64,000 nt of DNA from an uncultured Acetatifactor sp. (GTDB lineage Bacteria > Bacillota > Clostridia > Lachnospirales > Lachnospiraceae), in assembly GCA_910578215.1 (NCBI GenBank), contig CAJTPH010000016.1, positions 14,621 through 78,620 on the forward strand, given 5' to 3'. The notes below the pieces were generated by a model that ran no database searches, was not told the DNA's origin, and saw only the letters and a program-made list of their open reading frames with translations. Every line of letters starts with the position of its first letter. Position 1 is the stretch's first letter. Both the position numbers and the translations under genes were made by a program. Positions 34,706-42,806 of the stretch are shown here, piece by piece.

Positions 34706-35227
34706 ATGCGCAAGTTGGTCATTGTAATTAACGGCAGCGCCGGGGTGGGGAAGGATACCATCTGTGAAACGGTGGGAAGGCACTATCGCGTTATGAATGT
34801 GTCATCCATCGATCCCATCAAAAGGATTGCCTCCGAAAACGGATGGAATGGAAGTAAAGACGAAAAATCCAGGAGGTTTCTGGCAGATTTAAAACAGCTA
34901 TTCGTGGATTTTAATGATTTGCCCCAAAGATACCTGATGGAAAGATATCGGGATTTTTTGGGCGGCGACAGGGAAATATTATTTGTTCATATCAGGGAAC
35001 CCCAGGAAATCGCTAAGTTTAAAAGCAGCGTGGGAGAGGGCTGCGTCACCCTTCTGGTCAGGGGGAGGGAGAGCGCGCGGAAGGCCTGGAACAATGCTGC
35101 CGACGATGCGGTGGAAAATTATAAATATGATTATTATTATGTGAACTGCCGCTCCCTGAAGAATATGGAAAGCGATTTTATGAGGTTTTTTAATACAGAG
35201 ATATTGAATGGGAAGGTCGATTGTTGA
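34706..35227 (+). CDS. P-loop kinase, phage-type (deoxy)nucleotide kinase-like
   Basis: The protein has 173 residues. A Walker A motif, INGSAGVGKDT, starts at residue 8. VSSIDPIKRIASENGW, DLPQRYLM and a later ILFVHIREPQEI strand resemble deoxynucleoside-monophosphate kinases found in phages and mobile DNA. The substrate is not certain. It heads an accessory cluster with the KilA-N gene and the ParA/HEPN fossil. Confidence 0.7.
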   Translation: MRKLVIVINGSAGVGKDTICETVGRHYRVMNVSSIDPIKRIASENGWNGSKDEKSRRFLADLKQLFVDFNDLPQRYLMERYRDFLGGDREILFVHIREPQEIAKFKSSVGEGCVTLLVRGRESARKAWNNAADDAVENYKYDYYYVNCRSLKNMESDFMRFFNTEILNGKVDC

Positions 35228-35329
35228 CGCCGGAGGTGGTGACGGCATAAAACGACAGAATATGTTAGAAAACGATTAAAAACGGTATTACATAATGTCG
35301 AAAGTATTCCTTGATGATGGAGTAAAAGC

Positions 35330-35358
35330 ATGACATTTTGCGTAATATATGATATAAT
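35330..35358 (+). promoter_or_regulatory. Promoter of the KilA-N gene
   Basis: ATGACA (35330-35335), a 17-bp spacer and TATAAT (35353-35358), with the ribosome site GGAGG at 35374-35378 and the ATG at 35385. Confidence 0.6.
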
Positions 35359-35384
35359 ATGGGAAATGTTCTTGGAGGTTGAGA

Positions 35385-36239
35385 ATGAAGGAGGAAAGGG
35401 TCTTAAAAGCAAAAATAAATGCTAAGGGGATGAAAATTTCTGTCGTGTCAGATGGAAGCTATGATGATTATATCTCTTTAACTGATATTGCAAAGTATAA
35501 AAGTGAAGACCCGGCTGCCACAATCCAAAACTGGATGCGAAGCCGCGATGTTATTGAGTTTTTGGGGTTATGGGAAACTTTACATAATCCAGATTTTAAA
35601 CCCCTCGAATTCGAGGGGTTTAAGTCACAAGCCGGTTCTAATGCGTTTACCTTATCTCCCAAACGCTGGCTGGAAGTTACAGCCGCAATTGGAATGTATT
35701 CTAAATCTGGGAGAAATGGTGGAACTTTTGCTCATCGTGATATAGCATTTGAATTTGCTTCCTGGATTTCTGCAGAGTTTAAGCTATACATCATCACAGA
35801 TTATCAACGTTTAAAAACAGATGAAAACAGCAGGCTTTCAATAAACTGGAATATGAATCGCGAAATTTCTAAAATAAATTATCGAATTCATACAGATGCC
35901 ATAAAGGAGCATCTGATTGTTTCAGAATTGCCAAAACAATACCAGAGTTTTACATATGCAACGGAAGCGGATGTCTTAAATGTGGCAATGTTTGGTATGA
36001 CAGCAAAGCAATGGCGTGAAACTAATCCCAATCAGGAGGGAAATATTCGAGACCATGCCACACTTCAACAACTCATTATTTTATCCAATCTTGAAAGTTT
36101 GAATGCAGAGATGATAAAACAAGGCATAGACCGTAACAAGCGGTTGGTGGAGTTAAATAGAGTTGCAAAAGATCAAATGGCATCTTTAATAAAATCAGCA
36201 GGAACGAAACGGCTGGAGAACTACAATAGTTCAAAGTGA
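35385..36239 (+). CDS. KilA-N domain protein
   Basis: The protein has 284 residues. The KilA-N DNA-binding module occupies about 20-125: YISLTDIAKYKSED, QNWMRSRDVIEFLGLWE, and RNGGTFAHRDIAFEFASWISAEFKLYI. The C-terminal half is an extra domain (VLNVAMFGMTAKQWRETNPN) common in chromosomal KilA-N proteins from prophage-like islands. It is AT-rich compared with the pyrimidine genes that follow. The ATG at 35385 follows GGAGG by 6 nt; TTG at 35379 is too close. It probably binds DNA, but its target is unknown. Confidence 0.85.
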   Translation: MKEERVLKAKINAKGMKISVVSDGSYDDYISLTDIAKYKSEDPAATIQNWMRSRDVIEFLGLWETLHNPDFKPLEFEGFKSQAGSNAFTLSPKRWLEVTAAIGMYSKSGRNGGTFAHRDIAFEFASWISAEFKLYIITDYQRLKTDENSRLSINWNMNREISKINYRIHTDAIKEHLIVSELPKQYQSFTYATEADVLNVAMFGMTAKQWRETNPNQEGNIRDHATLQQLIILSNLESLNAEMIKQGIDRNKRLVELNRVAKDQMASLIKSAGTKRLENYNSSK

Positions 36240-36287
36240 TTCATTTATTAAATAACAAAATTAGGGAGATACAGGGGATAACTATTT

Positions 36288-36514
36288 ATGAAAGTAAAAA
36301 CAATTATTTTATTTAACCATAAGGGAGGTGTGAGCAAAACACTCAAGACCAAATTGAAAAATATTATTACACGTCGAAATCAAATTGTTCATGAGGGTGA
36401 CTGCTTTTCTGTGAATAGTTCATTACATCATCAATATCTATATTAGATACTGATGATGTTAATAGGTTTATTGCTGAACTTGCTATTGCGATAGATATAA
36501 GTATATCTTTGTAA
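36288..36514 (+). pseudogene. ParA N-terminus joined to a HEPN C-terminus (gene fossil)
   Basis: The first 18 codons read MKVKTIILFNHKGGVSKT, the start of a ParA/MinD ATPase with its deviant Walker A. The frame then passes without a stop into TRRNQIVHEGDCF, which carries the HEPN ribonuclease motif RNxxxH, and ends at 36446. In the next frame (about 36431-36514) the match continues as SISILDTDDVNRFIAELAIAID. A deletion fusing two genes, followed by a frameshift, explains this. The surrounding 386-bp gap 36240-36625 holds only this remnant and the pyrK leader. Confidence 0.65.
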
Positions 36515-36625
36515 GAAAGATATGGTTTTTTATCGTGGGCTTGGCATAAGGGTGCTATAGTCCGTGAAATCTTTTAAAGAAGTAACAGAATTTAAGGTTG
36601 CGTTAAGGCAGAAAGGGTATTCGTT

Positions 36626-37396
36626 ATGAAACAAAAGCAGACAGCATCCGTGCTTTCACAGAGGGAGACGGCGCCGGGAATCTATGATATGTGGATAAAG
36701 ACCACGCTTGCGTCTGACGCAAAGCCAGGGCAGTTTCTTTGTATTTATCCAAGGGACAAGAGCACGCTGCTTCCCAGGCCCATCAGCATCTGCGAGGTCG
36801 ATGAGGGCAGGACGGCGCTGCGCATTGTGTACCGGGTCGCGGGCGCGGGAACCGGAGAGTTTTCCCGATATCATGCGGGAGAGGATATCAACGTTATGGG
36901 AACTCTCGGCAATGGCTTTCCCTTTGAGGAGGCGGCAGGCAAAAGGGTATTCCTTATGGGCGGCGGCATCGGTGTGCCCCCTATTCTGGAGCTGGCAAAG
37001 CGGATGGAGGCGGACAAGTATATTGTGGCGGGGTATCGCGACAGCAAGACCTTTTTAAAGGAAGATTTTGAGAAGTATGGCAGGGTCTATATTGCCACCG
37101 AGGACGGCAGCGTGGGCACAAGGGGAAATGTGATGGACGCCATTGCGGCAAACGGGCTGGAGGCGGATATGATCTATGCCTGCGGCCCCATGCCCATGCT
37201 GCGCGCCGTGAAGGCCTATGCCGCAGAGCATCAAATCAGGGCGTATATTTCACTGGAGGAGCATATGGCCTGCGGTGTGGGGGCGTGCCTGGGGTGTGTG
37301 GTAAAGACCAGGGATATAGACAGCCATTCCCATGTGCATAACGCACGCATTTGTACCGAAGGCCCCGTGTTCGACGCAGAGGCTGTGGAGATATAG
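36626..37396 (+). CDS. pyrK: Dihydroorotate dehydrogenase electron-transfer subunit
   Basis: The protein has 256 residues. FAD-binding RPISICEV, NAD-binding MGGGIGVPPILELAKRM and CGPMPMLRAV are followed by the [2Fe-2S] cysteines CGVGACLGCV and the later C in ARICTEG. It passes electrons from dihydroorotate dehydrogenase B to NAD+ in pyrimidine synthesis. pyrD follows at 119 bp. The upstream accessory DNA may have separated this pair from other pyrimidine genes. Confidence 0.94.
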   Translation: MKQKQTASVLSQRETAPGIYDMWIKTTLASDAKPGQFLCIYPRDKSTLLPRPISICEVDEGRTALRIVYRVAGAGTGEFSRYHAGEDINVMGTLGNGFPFEEAAGKRVFLMGGGIGVPPILELAKRMEADKYIVAGYRDSKTFLKEDFEKYGRVYIATEDGSVGTRGNVMDAIAANGLEADMIYACGPMPMLRAVKAYAAEHQIRAYISLEEHMACGVGACLGCVVKTRDIDSHSHVHNARICTEGPVFDAEAVEI

Positions 37397-37514
37397 CGCC
37401 GGGGAGAGGGCGCGGACGGGCAGGGAGCGGAAGGTCTTCCTTTGCGTTGCGCGCATTTTTCGGGGCATACAGAGGGCGCCTACAGCGAATAAAGAATAAA
37501 GGAGAGATTGGCCT

Positions 37515-38423
37515 ATGAATACACAGGTGACGCTTGCGGGAGTGACTTTCAAGAATCCGGTCATGACAGCTTCCGGAACTTTTGGCTCGGGAATGGAATA
37601 TTCGGAGTTTGTGGATCTGAACAAGCTTGGCGCCGTGGTGACAAAGGGCGTGGCAAATGTGCCGTGGCAGGGAAATCCTACGCCAAGGGTGGCGGAGGTT
37701 TACGGTGGGATGCTAAATGCCATCGGGCTGCAGAATCCCGGCATAGAGGTCTTTTTGGAGAGGGATGTCCCCTTCCTGAAGCGGTACGATACGAAAATAA
37801 TCGTCAATGTCTGCGGCAGGACCGTGGAGGATTATGTGGAGGTGGTGGAGCGTCTGGGCGATGAGCCCGCGGTGGCGATGCTGGAGATCAATGTCTCCTG
37901 CCCCAACGTAAAGGAGGGCGCCATTGCCTTTGGACAGAAGTCAGACGCGCTCTTTCACATAACGGAGGAAGTAAAAAGGCATGCCAGGCAGCCCGTTATC
38001 ATGAAGCTCAGTCCAAACGTGACGGATATAGGGGAGATGGCCAGAGCGGCGGAGGCGGCAGGCGCGGACGCGCTGTCTCTGATCAATACCATAACCGGAA
38101 TGAAGATCGATATTCATAGGCGGAGGTTTGCCCTTGCCAACAAGACCGGGGGCATGAGCGGTCCCGCCATCAAGCCGGTGGCGGTGCGTATGGTATATCA
38201 GGCGGCTCAGGCGGTAAAGCTTCCCATTATCGGAATGGGCGGCATTGCAACGGCGGAGGACGCCATTGAATTTCTTTTGGCGGGAGCCAGCGCGGTCAGC
38301 GTCGGCGCTATGAATTTTGTCGATCCCTACACCACCGTAAAGGTTGCTGAGGGAATCGAAAATTATATGAAACAGTATCATATTGAGAATGTGACCGATT
38401 TAATCGGCGCGGTTTCGGAATAA
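37515..38423 (+). CDS. pyrD: Dihydroorotate dehydrogenase B, catalytic subunit
   Basis: The protein has 302 residues of class 1B. NPVMTASGTFGSG, the active-site cysteine in INVSCPNVKEG, LSPNVTDI and the FMN-phosphate site GMGGIATAEDAIEFLLAGASAV are present. It oxidises dihydroorotate to orotate with FMN, handing electrons to PyrK. GGAGAG precedes the ATG. Confidence 0.95.
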   Translation: MNTQVTLAGVTFKNPVMTASGTFGSGMEYSEFVDLNKLGAVVTKGVANVPWQGNPTPRVAEVYGGMLNAIGLQNPGIEVFLERDVPFLKRYDTKIIVNVCGRTVEDYVEVVERLGDEPAVAMLEINVSCPNVKEGAIAFGQKSDALFHITEEVKRHARQPVIMKLSPNVTDIGEMARAAEAAGADALSLINTITGMKIDIHRRRFALANKTGGMSGPAIKPVAVRMVYQAAQAVKLPIIGMGGIATAEDAIEFLLAGASAVSVGAMNFVDPYTTVKVAEGIENYMKQYHIENVTDLIGAVSE

Positions 38424-38479
38424 AACAGAGAATGCCTTCATATATATATTTATACCATTATATATATGGAGGTATTTTT

Positions 38480-40030
38480 GTGGAGCTTTTAAAAAGAAAT
38501 ATACATATGGATCGCACCAGGGCAGAGGCGGTCACTCAGTTCACGCTGGAGGATGATGTAAACATTCCTGAAAATAAGCCGGATGTGAGTGCCCTGAATT
38601 TGGAAAAGGGAGAAATCATCATCGACGAGATAAAGCCGTCGGCAGATTCTGTTACGGTGAGGGGCAGGCTTGCCTATGCGGTGCTGTATCACACCATGGA
38701 GGCGGGCAGCAGCCTTGTTGTGCTGGAGGGCAGGATTCCCTTTGAGGAAAAGGTCAATCTCCAGGGAGCAATGCCTACGGACACGGTGACGGTAAACGGC
38801 GAGGTGGAGGATTTGACGGTGGGGATGATCAATTCCCGCAAGCTGAACATCCAGGCATTGATTACGATGACGGCAAAGGTGGAGGAGCTCTATGACGAGG
38901 AGGCTCCCGTTGCGCTGCATGGGGACGAAAAGGTGGAATACCGTCATCAGCCCATGGAGATCGCCCAGATCGCCATCTGCAAGAACGATATTTACCGGTT
39001 GAAGGAGGAGGTGGTTCTGCCCTCCAATTACCCCAATATTTTCCAGATTCTTTGGAACACCATCGCTTTGCGGGATGTGGAGTTTAAGGTGATGGATGAG
39101 AAGCTGGCGGTCACCGGGGATGTGCACATGTTTGTCCTGTACGAGGGGGAGGGAGAGGATCATCCCATCCGGTCCTTTGAGACCACCATTCCCTTCAGCG
39201 GCATGCTGGAATGCCATGGCTGCAGGGAAGGAATGCTGCCGGACATCCAGTACCGTCTGGGACAGCAGGAGCTGGCGGTCCGTCCTGATTTCGACGGCGA
39301 GGAGCGCACCATCGGCATCGAGCTAGTGATAGATATCGGTATCCGGATTTATGAGGAAGAAAAGCTGGAGATCATATCCGACATTTACGGGGTATCAAAG
39401 GAAATCGAGGCAGTGACCCACCGGGCGCATCTGCGCCGGCTGCTTTCCAAGGTGACGGGAAAAACCAAGGTAACGGACCACATCCGTGTGTCGGGAGGCA
39501 CGGTGATGCAGCTTATGCACAGCGAGGGCGCGGTTGCGCTGGAGCAGCAGAGCACTGTGGAAAACGGAATTCTGGTACAGGGCAGCCTGCAGGTGAAGGT
39601 GATGTACATTACCGGGGAGGACGAAGCTCCCTATGGCTGCACGCAGGCACAGATTCCCTATCAATATACCCTGGAGGTGCCGGGCATCATGCCGGAGGAC
39701 ATGGGAGATATCCGTGCGGAGGTGGAGCAGCTGCAGGTTACCATGCTGGACGGGGAGGAGATGGATGTCAAGGCGGTGCTGTGCTTTTCAACAATGGTGT
39801 TCCAGAGCGTGCCGGTGGAATTTATCAGCGACATAAATGTCTCGGAGCTTGACAGCGGCAAGATGAGCAGTCTGCCCGGCATGGTGGCCTATATAGTTAA
39901 GGCGGGAGACAATCTGTGGAATATCGGGAAAAAATACTATGTGCCGGTGGAAAACTTAAGGAGCCTGAACGGCCTGGAGTCGGATGAGCTGAAAGCAGGG
40001 CAGAAGCTGTTGATCGTAAAGGGCGGCTGA
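38480..40030 (+). CDS. sipL: SipL-like spore protein (DUF3794/SPOCS repeats + LysM)
   Basis: The protein has 516 residues, about the length of Clostridioides difficile SipL. It has repeated SPOCS/DUF3794 domains (for example IPENKPDVSALNLEKGEIIIDEIK near the start; PFSGMLECHGCREGMLPDIQ in the middle) and a C-terminal LysM (YIVKAGDNLWNIGKKYYVPVENL). In C. difficile SipL binds SpoIVA through LysM to assemble the spore coat. The GTG at 38480 was chosen for GGAGG 7 nt upstream; the frame opens at 38432. The symbol is assigned by domain layout and size only. Confidence 0.8.
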   Translation: MELLKRNIHMDRTRAEAVTQFTLEDDVNIPENKPDVSALNLEKGEIIIDEIKPSADSVTVRGRLAYAVLYHTMEAGSSLVVLEGRIPFEEKVNLQGAMPTDTVTVNGEVEDLTVGMINSRKLNIQALITMTAKVEELYDEEAPVALHGDEKVEYRHQPMEIAQIAICKNDIYRLKEEVVLPSNYPNIFQILWNTIALRDVEFKVMDEKLAVTGDVHMFVLYEGEGEDHPIRSFETTIPFSGMLECHGCREGMLPDIQYRLGQQELAVRPDFDGEERTIGIELVIDIGIRIYEEEKLEIISDIYGVSKEIEAVTHRAHLRRLLSKVTGKTKVTDHIRVSGGTVMQLMHSEGAVALEQQSTVENGILVQGSLQVKVMYITGEDEAPYGCTQAQIPYQYTLEVPGIMPEDMGDIRAEVEQLQVTMLDGEEMDVKAVLCFSTMVFQSVPVEFISDINVSELDSGKMSSLPGMVAYIVKAGDNLWNIGKKYYVPVENLRSLNGLESDELKAGQKLLIVKGG

Positions 40031-40038
40031 AGCGGAAT

Positions 40039-40068
40039 CGAGTAGGGAAGGTTTACCTTCCCCTACTC
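40039..40068. terminator. Hairpin after the SipL-like gene
   Basis: CGAGTAGGG-AAGGT pairs with ACCTTCCCCTACTCG over about 14 bp with a 2-nt loop. No T-run follows, so it may be an RNA-end hairpin or part of a compound terminator with the next one. Confidence 0.5.
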
Positions 40069-40131
40069 GCGCGCCGGGCACCCGTCAGCTTCTGCTGACA
40101 ATCTTCCTCTGGGTGCCCATGTGCATAAAGA

Positions 40132-40158
40132 AGCGCCAATGGTTTAACCATTGGCGCT
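40132..40158. terminator. Bidirectional terminator
   Basis: AGCGCCAATGG (40132-40142) and CCATTGGCGCT (40148-40158) form a perfect 11-bp stem with a 5-nt loop. TTCTTTAT follows on the minus strand and GTTGTTACGTTT on the plus strand. It separates the SipL-like gene from the convergent gene ending at 40174. Confidence 0.85.
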
Positions 40159-40173
40159 GTTGTTACGTTTCAA

Positions 40174-40854
40174 TTATACTTCCGCAGGGCTCTTGGATGC
40201 TTCCGCATTATTCTTGTTGGCAGTGTCGGTGGTCTTTTTTGCTTCCTCCGCCATCTTGTCGAATTTCTCCATAACAGCCTCATAGGTGCGCTGGGAAATA
40301 TCGGGAAGCTTTCCGCCCCAGGTCTTCTCAGCCTGCTTGAAGCCCTTTTCAAAAGCGGCGCGCATATCCTCGATCTTATCGGGATCTCCGCCGGTCAGAG
40401 CGTTTGCAAAATCAATGATTCTGTCTGAGGTCTGCTTTACGCCCCAATAACCGTCCTCGGAGATATCCTCCTGCGCCTGAAGCTTGGTTGCGGGATCGAC
40501 GGTGAAGTTGCCCTCTCTTAAGAATGACCAGATATCGTTGGCCTTTCCGTAAGTATTTGCTTGTCCCGTCATCATCTTTTCAACCAGACTGCGAAGCTGC
40601 TGGGTGCGTGCGTCAGCGTCCGCCTTCAGCTTATTGATCAGGTTGGTGTCGGGGGTATAGGTTTTCTTTGTGGAAGAAACCGCAGTCTCCTTGGAAGGCT
40701 CATATACAACGCCTGTTCCGGCAGCGGAAGTGCCTTCTACCTTCTGCCCCTCTGTCTTCTTGTCTTCGGTTTTGGAATTTGCCGCATTTACGTTTTCTGT
40801 GGGAGCGTAGTTGTAAGCAGCCGTGGTTTCAAATGTAACTCCGTTTACACTCAT
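40174..40854 (-). CDS. Uncharacterised protein with a DUF5610-like C-terminal region
   Basis: The protein has 226 residues, hydrophilic, with no signal peptide. Residues 1-70 are low-complexity (Asn/Thr/Glu/Lys). The C-terminal 100 residues (GYWGVKQTSDRIIDFANALTGGDPDKIEDM, quoted in part, then AEKTWGGKLPDISQRTY) resemble a domain of unknown function seen in motile bacteria. Codons are biased as in highly expressed genes. A flagellar-sigma-like promoter lies 96 bp upstream. The ATG at 40854 follows AAGGAGAG; the open frame starts at 41010. Confidence 0.7.
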   Translation of the reverse strand: MSVNGVTFETTAAYNYAPTENVNAANSKTEDKKTEGQKVEGTSAAGTGVVYEPSKETAVSSTKKTYTPDTNLINKLKADADARTQQLRSLVEKMMTGQANTYGKANDIWSFLREGNFTVDPATKLQAQEDISEDGYWGVKQTSDRIIDFANALTGGDPDKIEDMRAAFEKGFKQAEKTWGGKLPDISQRTYEAVMEKFDKMAEEAKKTTDTANKNNAEASKSPAEV

Positions 40855-40949
40855 AATAACTCTCCTTCTGCGCGTGAGCGCCGTTTCTGCCTCCGGGAAC
40901 GCATCATCCGTGATTATGCTCCCGTGAGGAATTACTTTGTTTATATCAT

Positions 40950-40976
40950 ATATCGGTAAGATTTGGAAAAACCTTA
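40950..40976 (-). promoter_or_regulatory. Candidate sigma-D/sigma-28 promoter
   Basis: On the minus strand TAAG (40973-40976), exactly 15 bp, ACCGATAT (40950-40957) match 9 of 12 positions of the flagellar consensus TAAA-N15-GCCGATAA. The TAAG includes the stop codon of the preceding DUF1934 gene. Confidence 0.5.
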
Positions 40977-41396
40977 GCCCGTAAACTGCATTTTTATTAA
41001 AATTTTGCATCTGGATATGGGGCTGCCCTGAGAAGTCAGGGAATATACTGCGGAAATCCGGATTTCCTCCTCTGACAGTGCGTTTTCCACCGTGTCGGTG
41101 AGAACGCCCAAAGGCAGCGCGCCGAAGGGAGTGGAATAGAGCGTCATATGCTCCTTCCCCGGTTCAAACACCATGCGGGCGTTGACCGCTCCCTTCTTTG
41201 TCAGCTCCAGTATGCCGCCCTTGAGCTTAATTATGTTTTTGGTGATTTCCCCGCCATCGGTAGCGGCTTCTTCATAAAAGATATAAATGCAGCCGTTTCC
41301 GGTATGATATTCCGCGGCGGCGGTCTGAGAGGCTTGTTCCTCGCCGGATTCATCCCGTTGTGTGCCGATGACGGTGAGCCGTCCTTTTCTCGTCAT
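40974..41396 (-). CDS. DUF1934 (YwiB-like) beta-barrel protein
   Basis: The protein has 140 residues of the calycin-like DUF1934 family: GRLTVIGTQRDESGEE, YIFYEEAA, TLYSTPFGALPLGVLTDTVE and the closing SRCKILIKM. Function is unknown; in Firmicutes it is often near cell-wall or tRNA-synthetase genes. The ATG at 41396 was chosen because GGAGG lies 5 nt upstream; the ATG at 41408 contains that GGAGG. Confidence 0.82.
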   Translation of the reverse strand: MTRKGRLTVIGTQRDESGEEQASQTAAAEYHTGNGCIYIFYEEAATDGGEITKNIIKLKGGILELTKKGAVNARMVFEPGKEHMTLYSTPFGALPLGVLTDTVENALSEEEIRISAVYSLTSQGSPISRCKILIKMQFTG

Positions 41397-41483
41397 TATG
41401 TCCTCCATGCTGCCGGGGGCTTTCCCCTTTTGCCTGAGCCCGGGATTGCTTATCGGCGTCAGGTGAAGCTGTTCTTACGCGCG

Positions 41484-42326
41484 TCAGTATTCTTCGATAT
41501 TGATGGACTTTGCCGACAGGATACCGTATTTGATAATAGAGTTGGCAAAGCGCACAAATTTTTCCGCCTTGTCGCTAACATAGAACTGATAGCGGTTGCT
41601 GCCCAGCGCCGGAGGCTCGTCGTTTAACAGCTCCAGGCCCGCAAGCATTTCCCTCAGCTCTATTGCGGTTTCGTATGCGGGATTTACAAGAGTTACTCCG
41701 TCGCCCATAATGCGCCGCAGGGTGGAGCGGATGAGCGGGTAGTGCGTACAGCCCAGAATGAGGGTGTCGATATCGATGTCGATCAGCTCGGTCAGATATC
41801 TGCGGGAGATCTCGTCGGTGACGGGGTCCTCCCAAAGCCCCTCCTCGATCAGAGGGACAAAGAGCGGGCATGCCTTGCAATAGACGGTTACGTTTTTGTT
41901 CAGTTCTTCTATGTATTTGGGATACATCCGGCTGCCGATGGTGGCCTCCGTGGCGATTACGCCGATGCGTCCGTTCCGGGTCACGTCCGCGGCAACGTTT
42001 GCCCCCGGCTTTACCACGCCGATCATGGGGATGTCCGTGTCCTTTTCAAGGGCGTCTAAGGCGTATGCGCTGGCGGTATTGCAGGCTACTACGATAGTTT
42101 TGACCTGAAAGGTTCTCAGGAACCGAACGATCTGCCCGGAAAAGCGCGTCACGGTATCCTGGGATTTACTGCCGTAGGGAACCCGGGCGGTGTCGCCGAA
42201 GTAAATAATTTTTTCGTTTGGTATCTGCCGCATGATTTCCCGCACCACGGTCAAGCCTCCCACGCCGGAATCGAACACTCCTATAGGGGCGTCCTTCCTG
42301 AGCAGGGCTCTATTTATTTCTGTCAT
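41484..42326 (-). CDS. murI: Glutamate racemase
   Basis: The protein has 280 residues. The first catalytic cysteine lies in VVACNTASA and the second in LILGCTHYPLI. The N-terminal IGVFDSGVGGLTVVREI and YFGDTARVPYGSKS are diagnostic. It makes D-glutamate for peptidoglycan. Its start overlaps the small membrane-protein gene by 17 bp. Confidence 0.95.
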   Translation of the reverse strand: MTEINRALLRKDAPIGVFDSGVGGLTVVREIMRQIPNEKIIYFGDTARVPYGSKSQDTVTRFSGQIVRFLRTFQVKTIVVACNTASAYALDALEKDTDIPMIGVVKPGANVAADVTRNGRIGVIATEATIGSRMYPKYIEELNKNVTVYCKACPLFVPLIEEGLWEDPVTDEISRRYLTELIDIDIDTLILGCTHYPLIRSTLRRIMGDGVTLVNPAYETAIELREMLAGLELLNDEPPALGSNRYQFYVSDKAEKFVRFANSIIKYGILSAKSINIEEY

Positions 42327-42591
42327 GAAAAGCCTCCAAGATTGCGTTGAAATCCGTAAGGAGCTTGCTGCGAAAGGTGACTTTGCCGGACGGCGCGTTT
42401 AAAATGTCCCAGTAGAGGCTGCTGCCAAGGGTCCAGCCCTGGGGCTGCGTATTTGTCTGCGCCTGTGAGTCCTCATAGACGACCTTTACGGTGCCGGGCG
42501 TCAATGTCAGCTCGGGGTAGAGCAGGCCCCACCAGCCCAGTGCCGCGCAGATACCTAATCCCATGCGGATTCCAAACCATTTTTTTTTCAT
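42310..42591 (-). CDS. Small membrane-anchored protein of unknown function
   Basis: The protein has 93 residues with one N-terminal membrane helix (GIRMGLGICAALGWWGLLYP) and a short polar outer part (GWTLGSSLYWDILNAPSGKVTF). It precedes and overlaps murI, so the two are translated together. GGAGAGAGG stands before the ATG. A link to the envelope is suggested by context only. Confidence 0.7.
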   Translation of the reverse strand: MKKKWFGIRMGLGICAALGWWGLLYPELTLTPGTVKVVYEDSQAQTNTQPQGWTLGSSLYWDILNAPSGKVTFRSKLLTDFNAILEAFHDRNK

Positions 42592-42610
42592 GCAATAACC
42601 TCTCTCCGAA

Positions 42611-42711
42611 TTTTATTCCCGCGATTCATGAGTCAGGCGGCCGTGCTTAAAGCCAGGGGCTGGCCTGGACGGCTGACGAATGCCGCGAGGGTCAATACTC
42701 CGCTCTCCGGG
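42611..42711. repeat. REP-like intergenic repeat, copy 3
   Basis: TTTTATTCCCGCG then GAGTCAGGCGG matches the left part of copies at 5796 and 24044. GAATGCCGCGAGGG with ACTCCGCTCTCCGGG matches the right part of copy 2. A middle segment with AAAGCCAGGGGCTGGC is unique. It lies about 95 bp beyond the 3' end of the GntR gene. Confidence 0.55.
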
Positions 42712-42806
42712 ACGCATCAAATTACATGCTCCATGCGGCGAAGCTGTTGACTTCTTTTAGAGGATTATTGCCTGTTATTTCCAAATTTATTCCGAAATAT
42801 TTTTAC

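Noticed and set aside
34706..36239. Intact prophage suggested by the phage-type kinase and KilA-N genes
   Set aside because: No integrase, attachment repeats, capsid, terminase or lysis genes are present; at most an island remnant.
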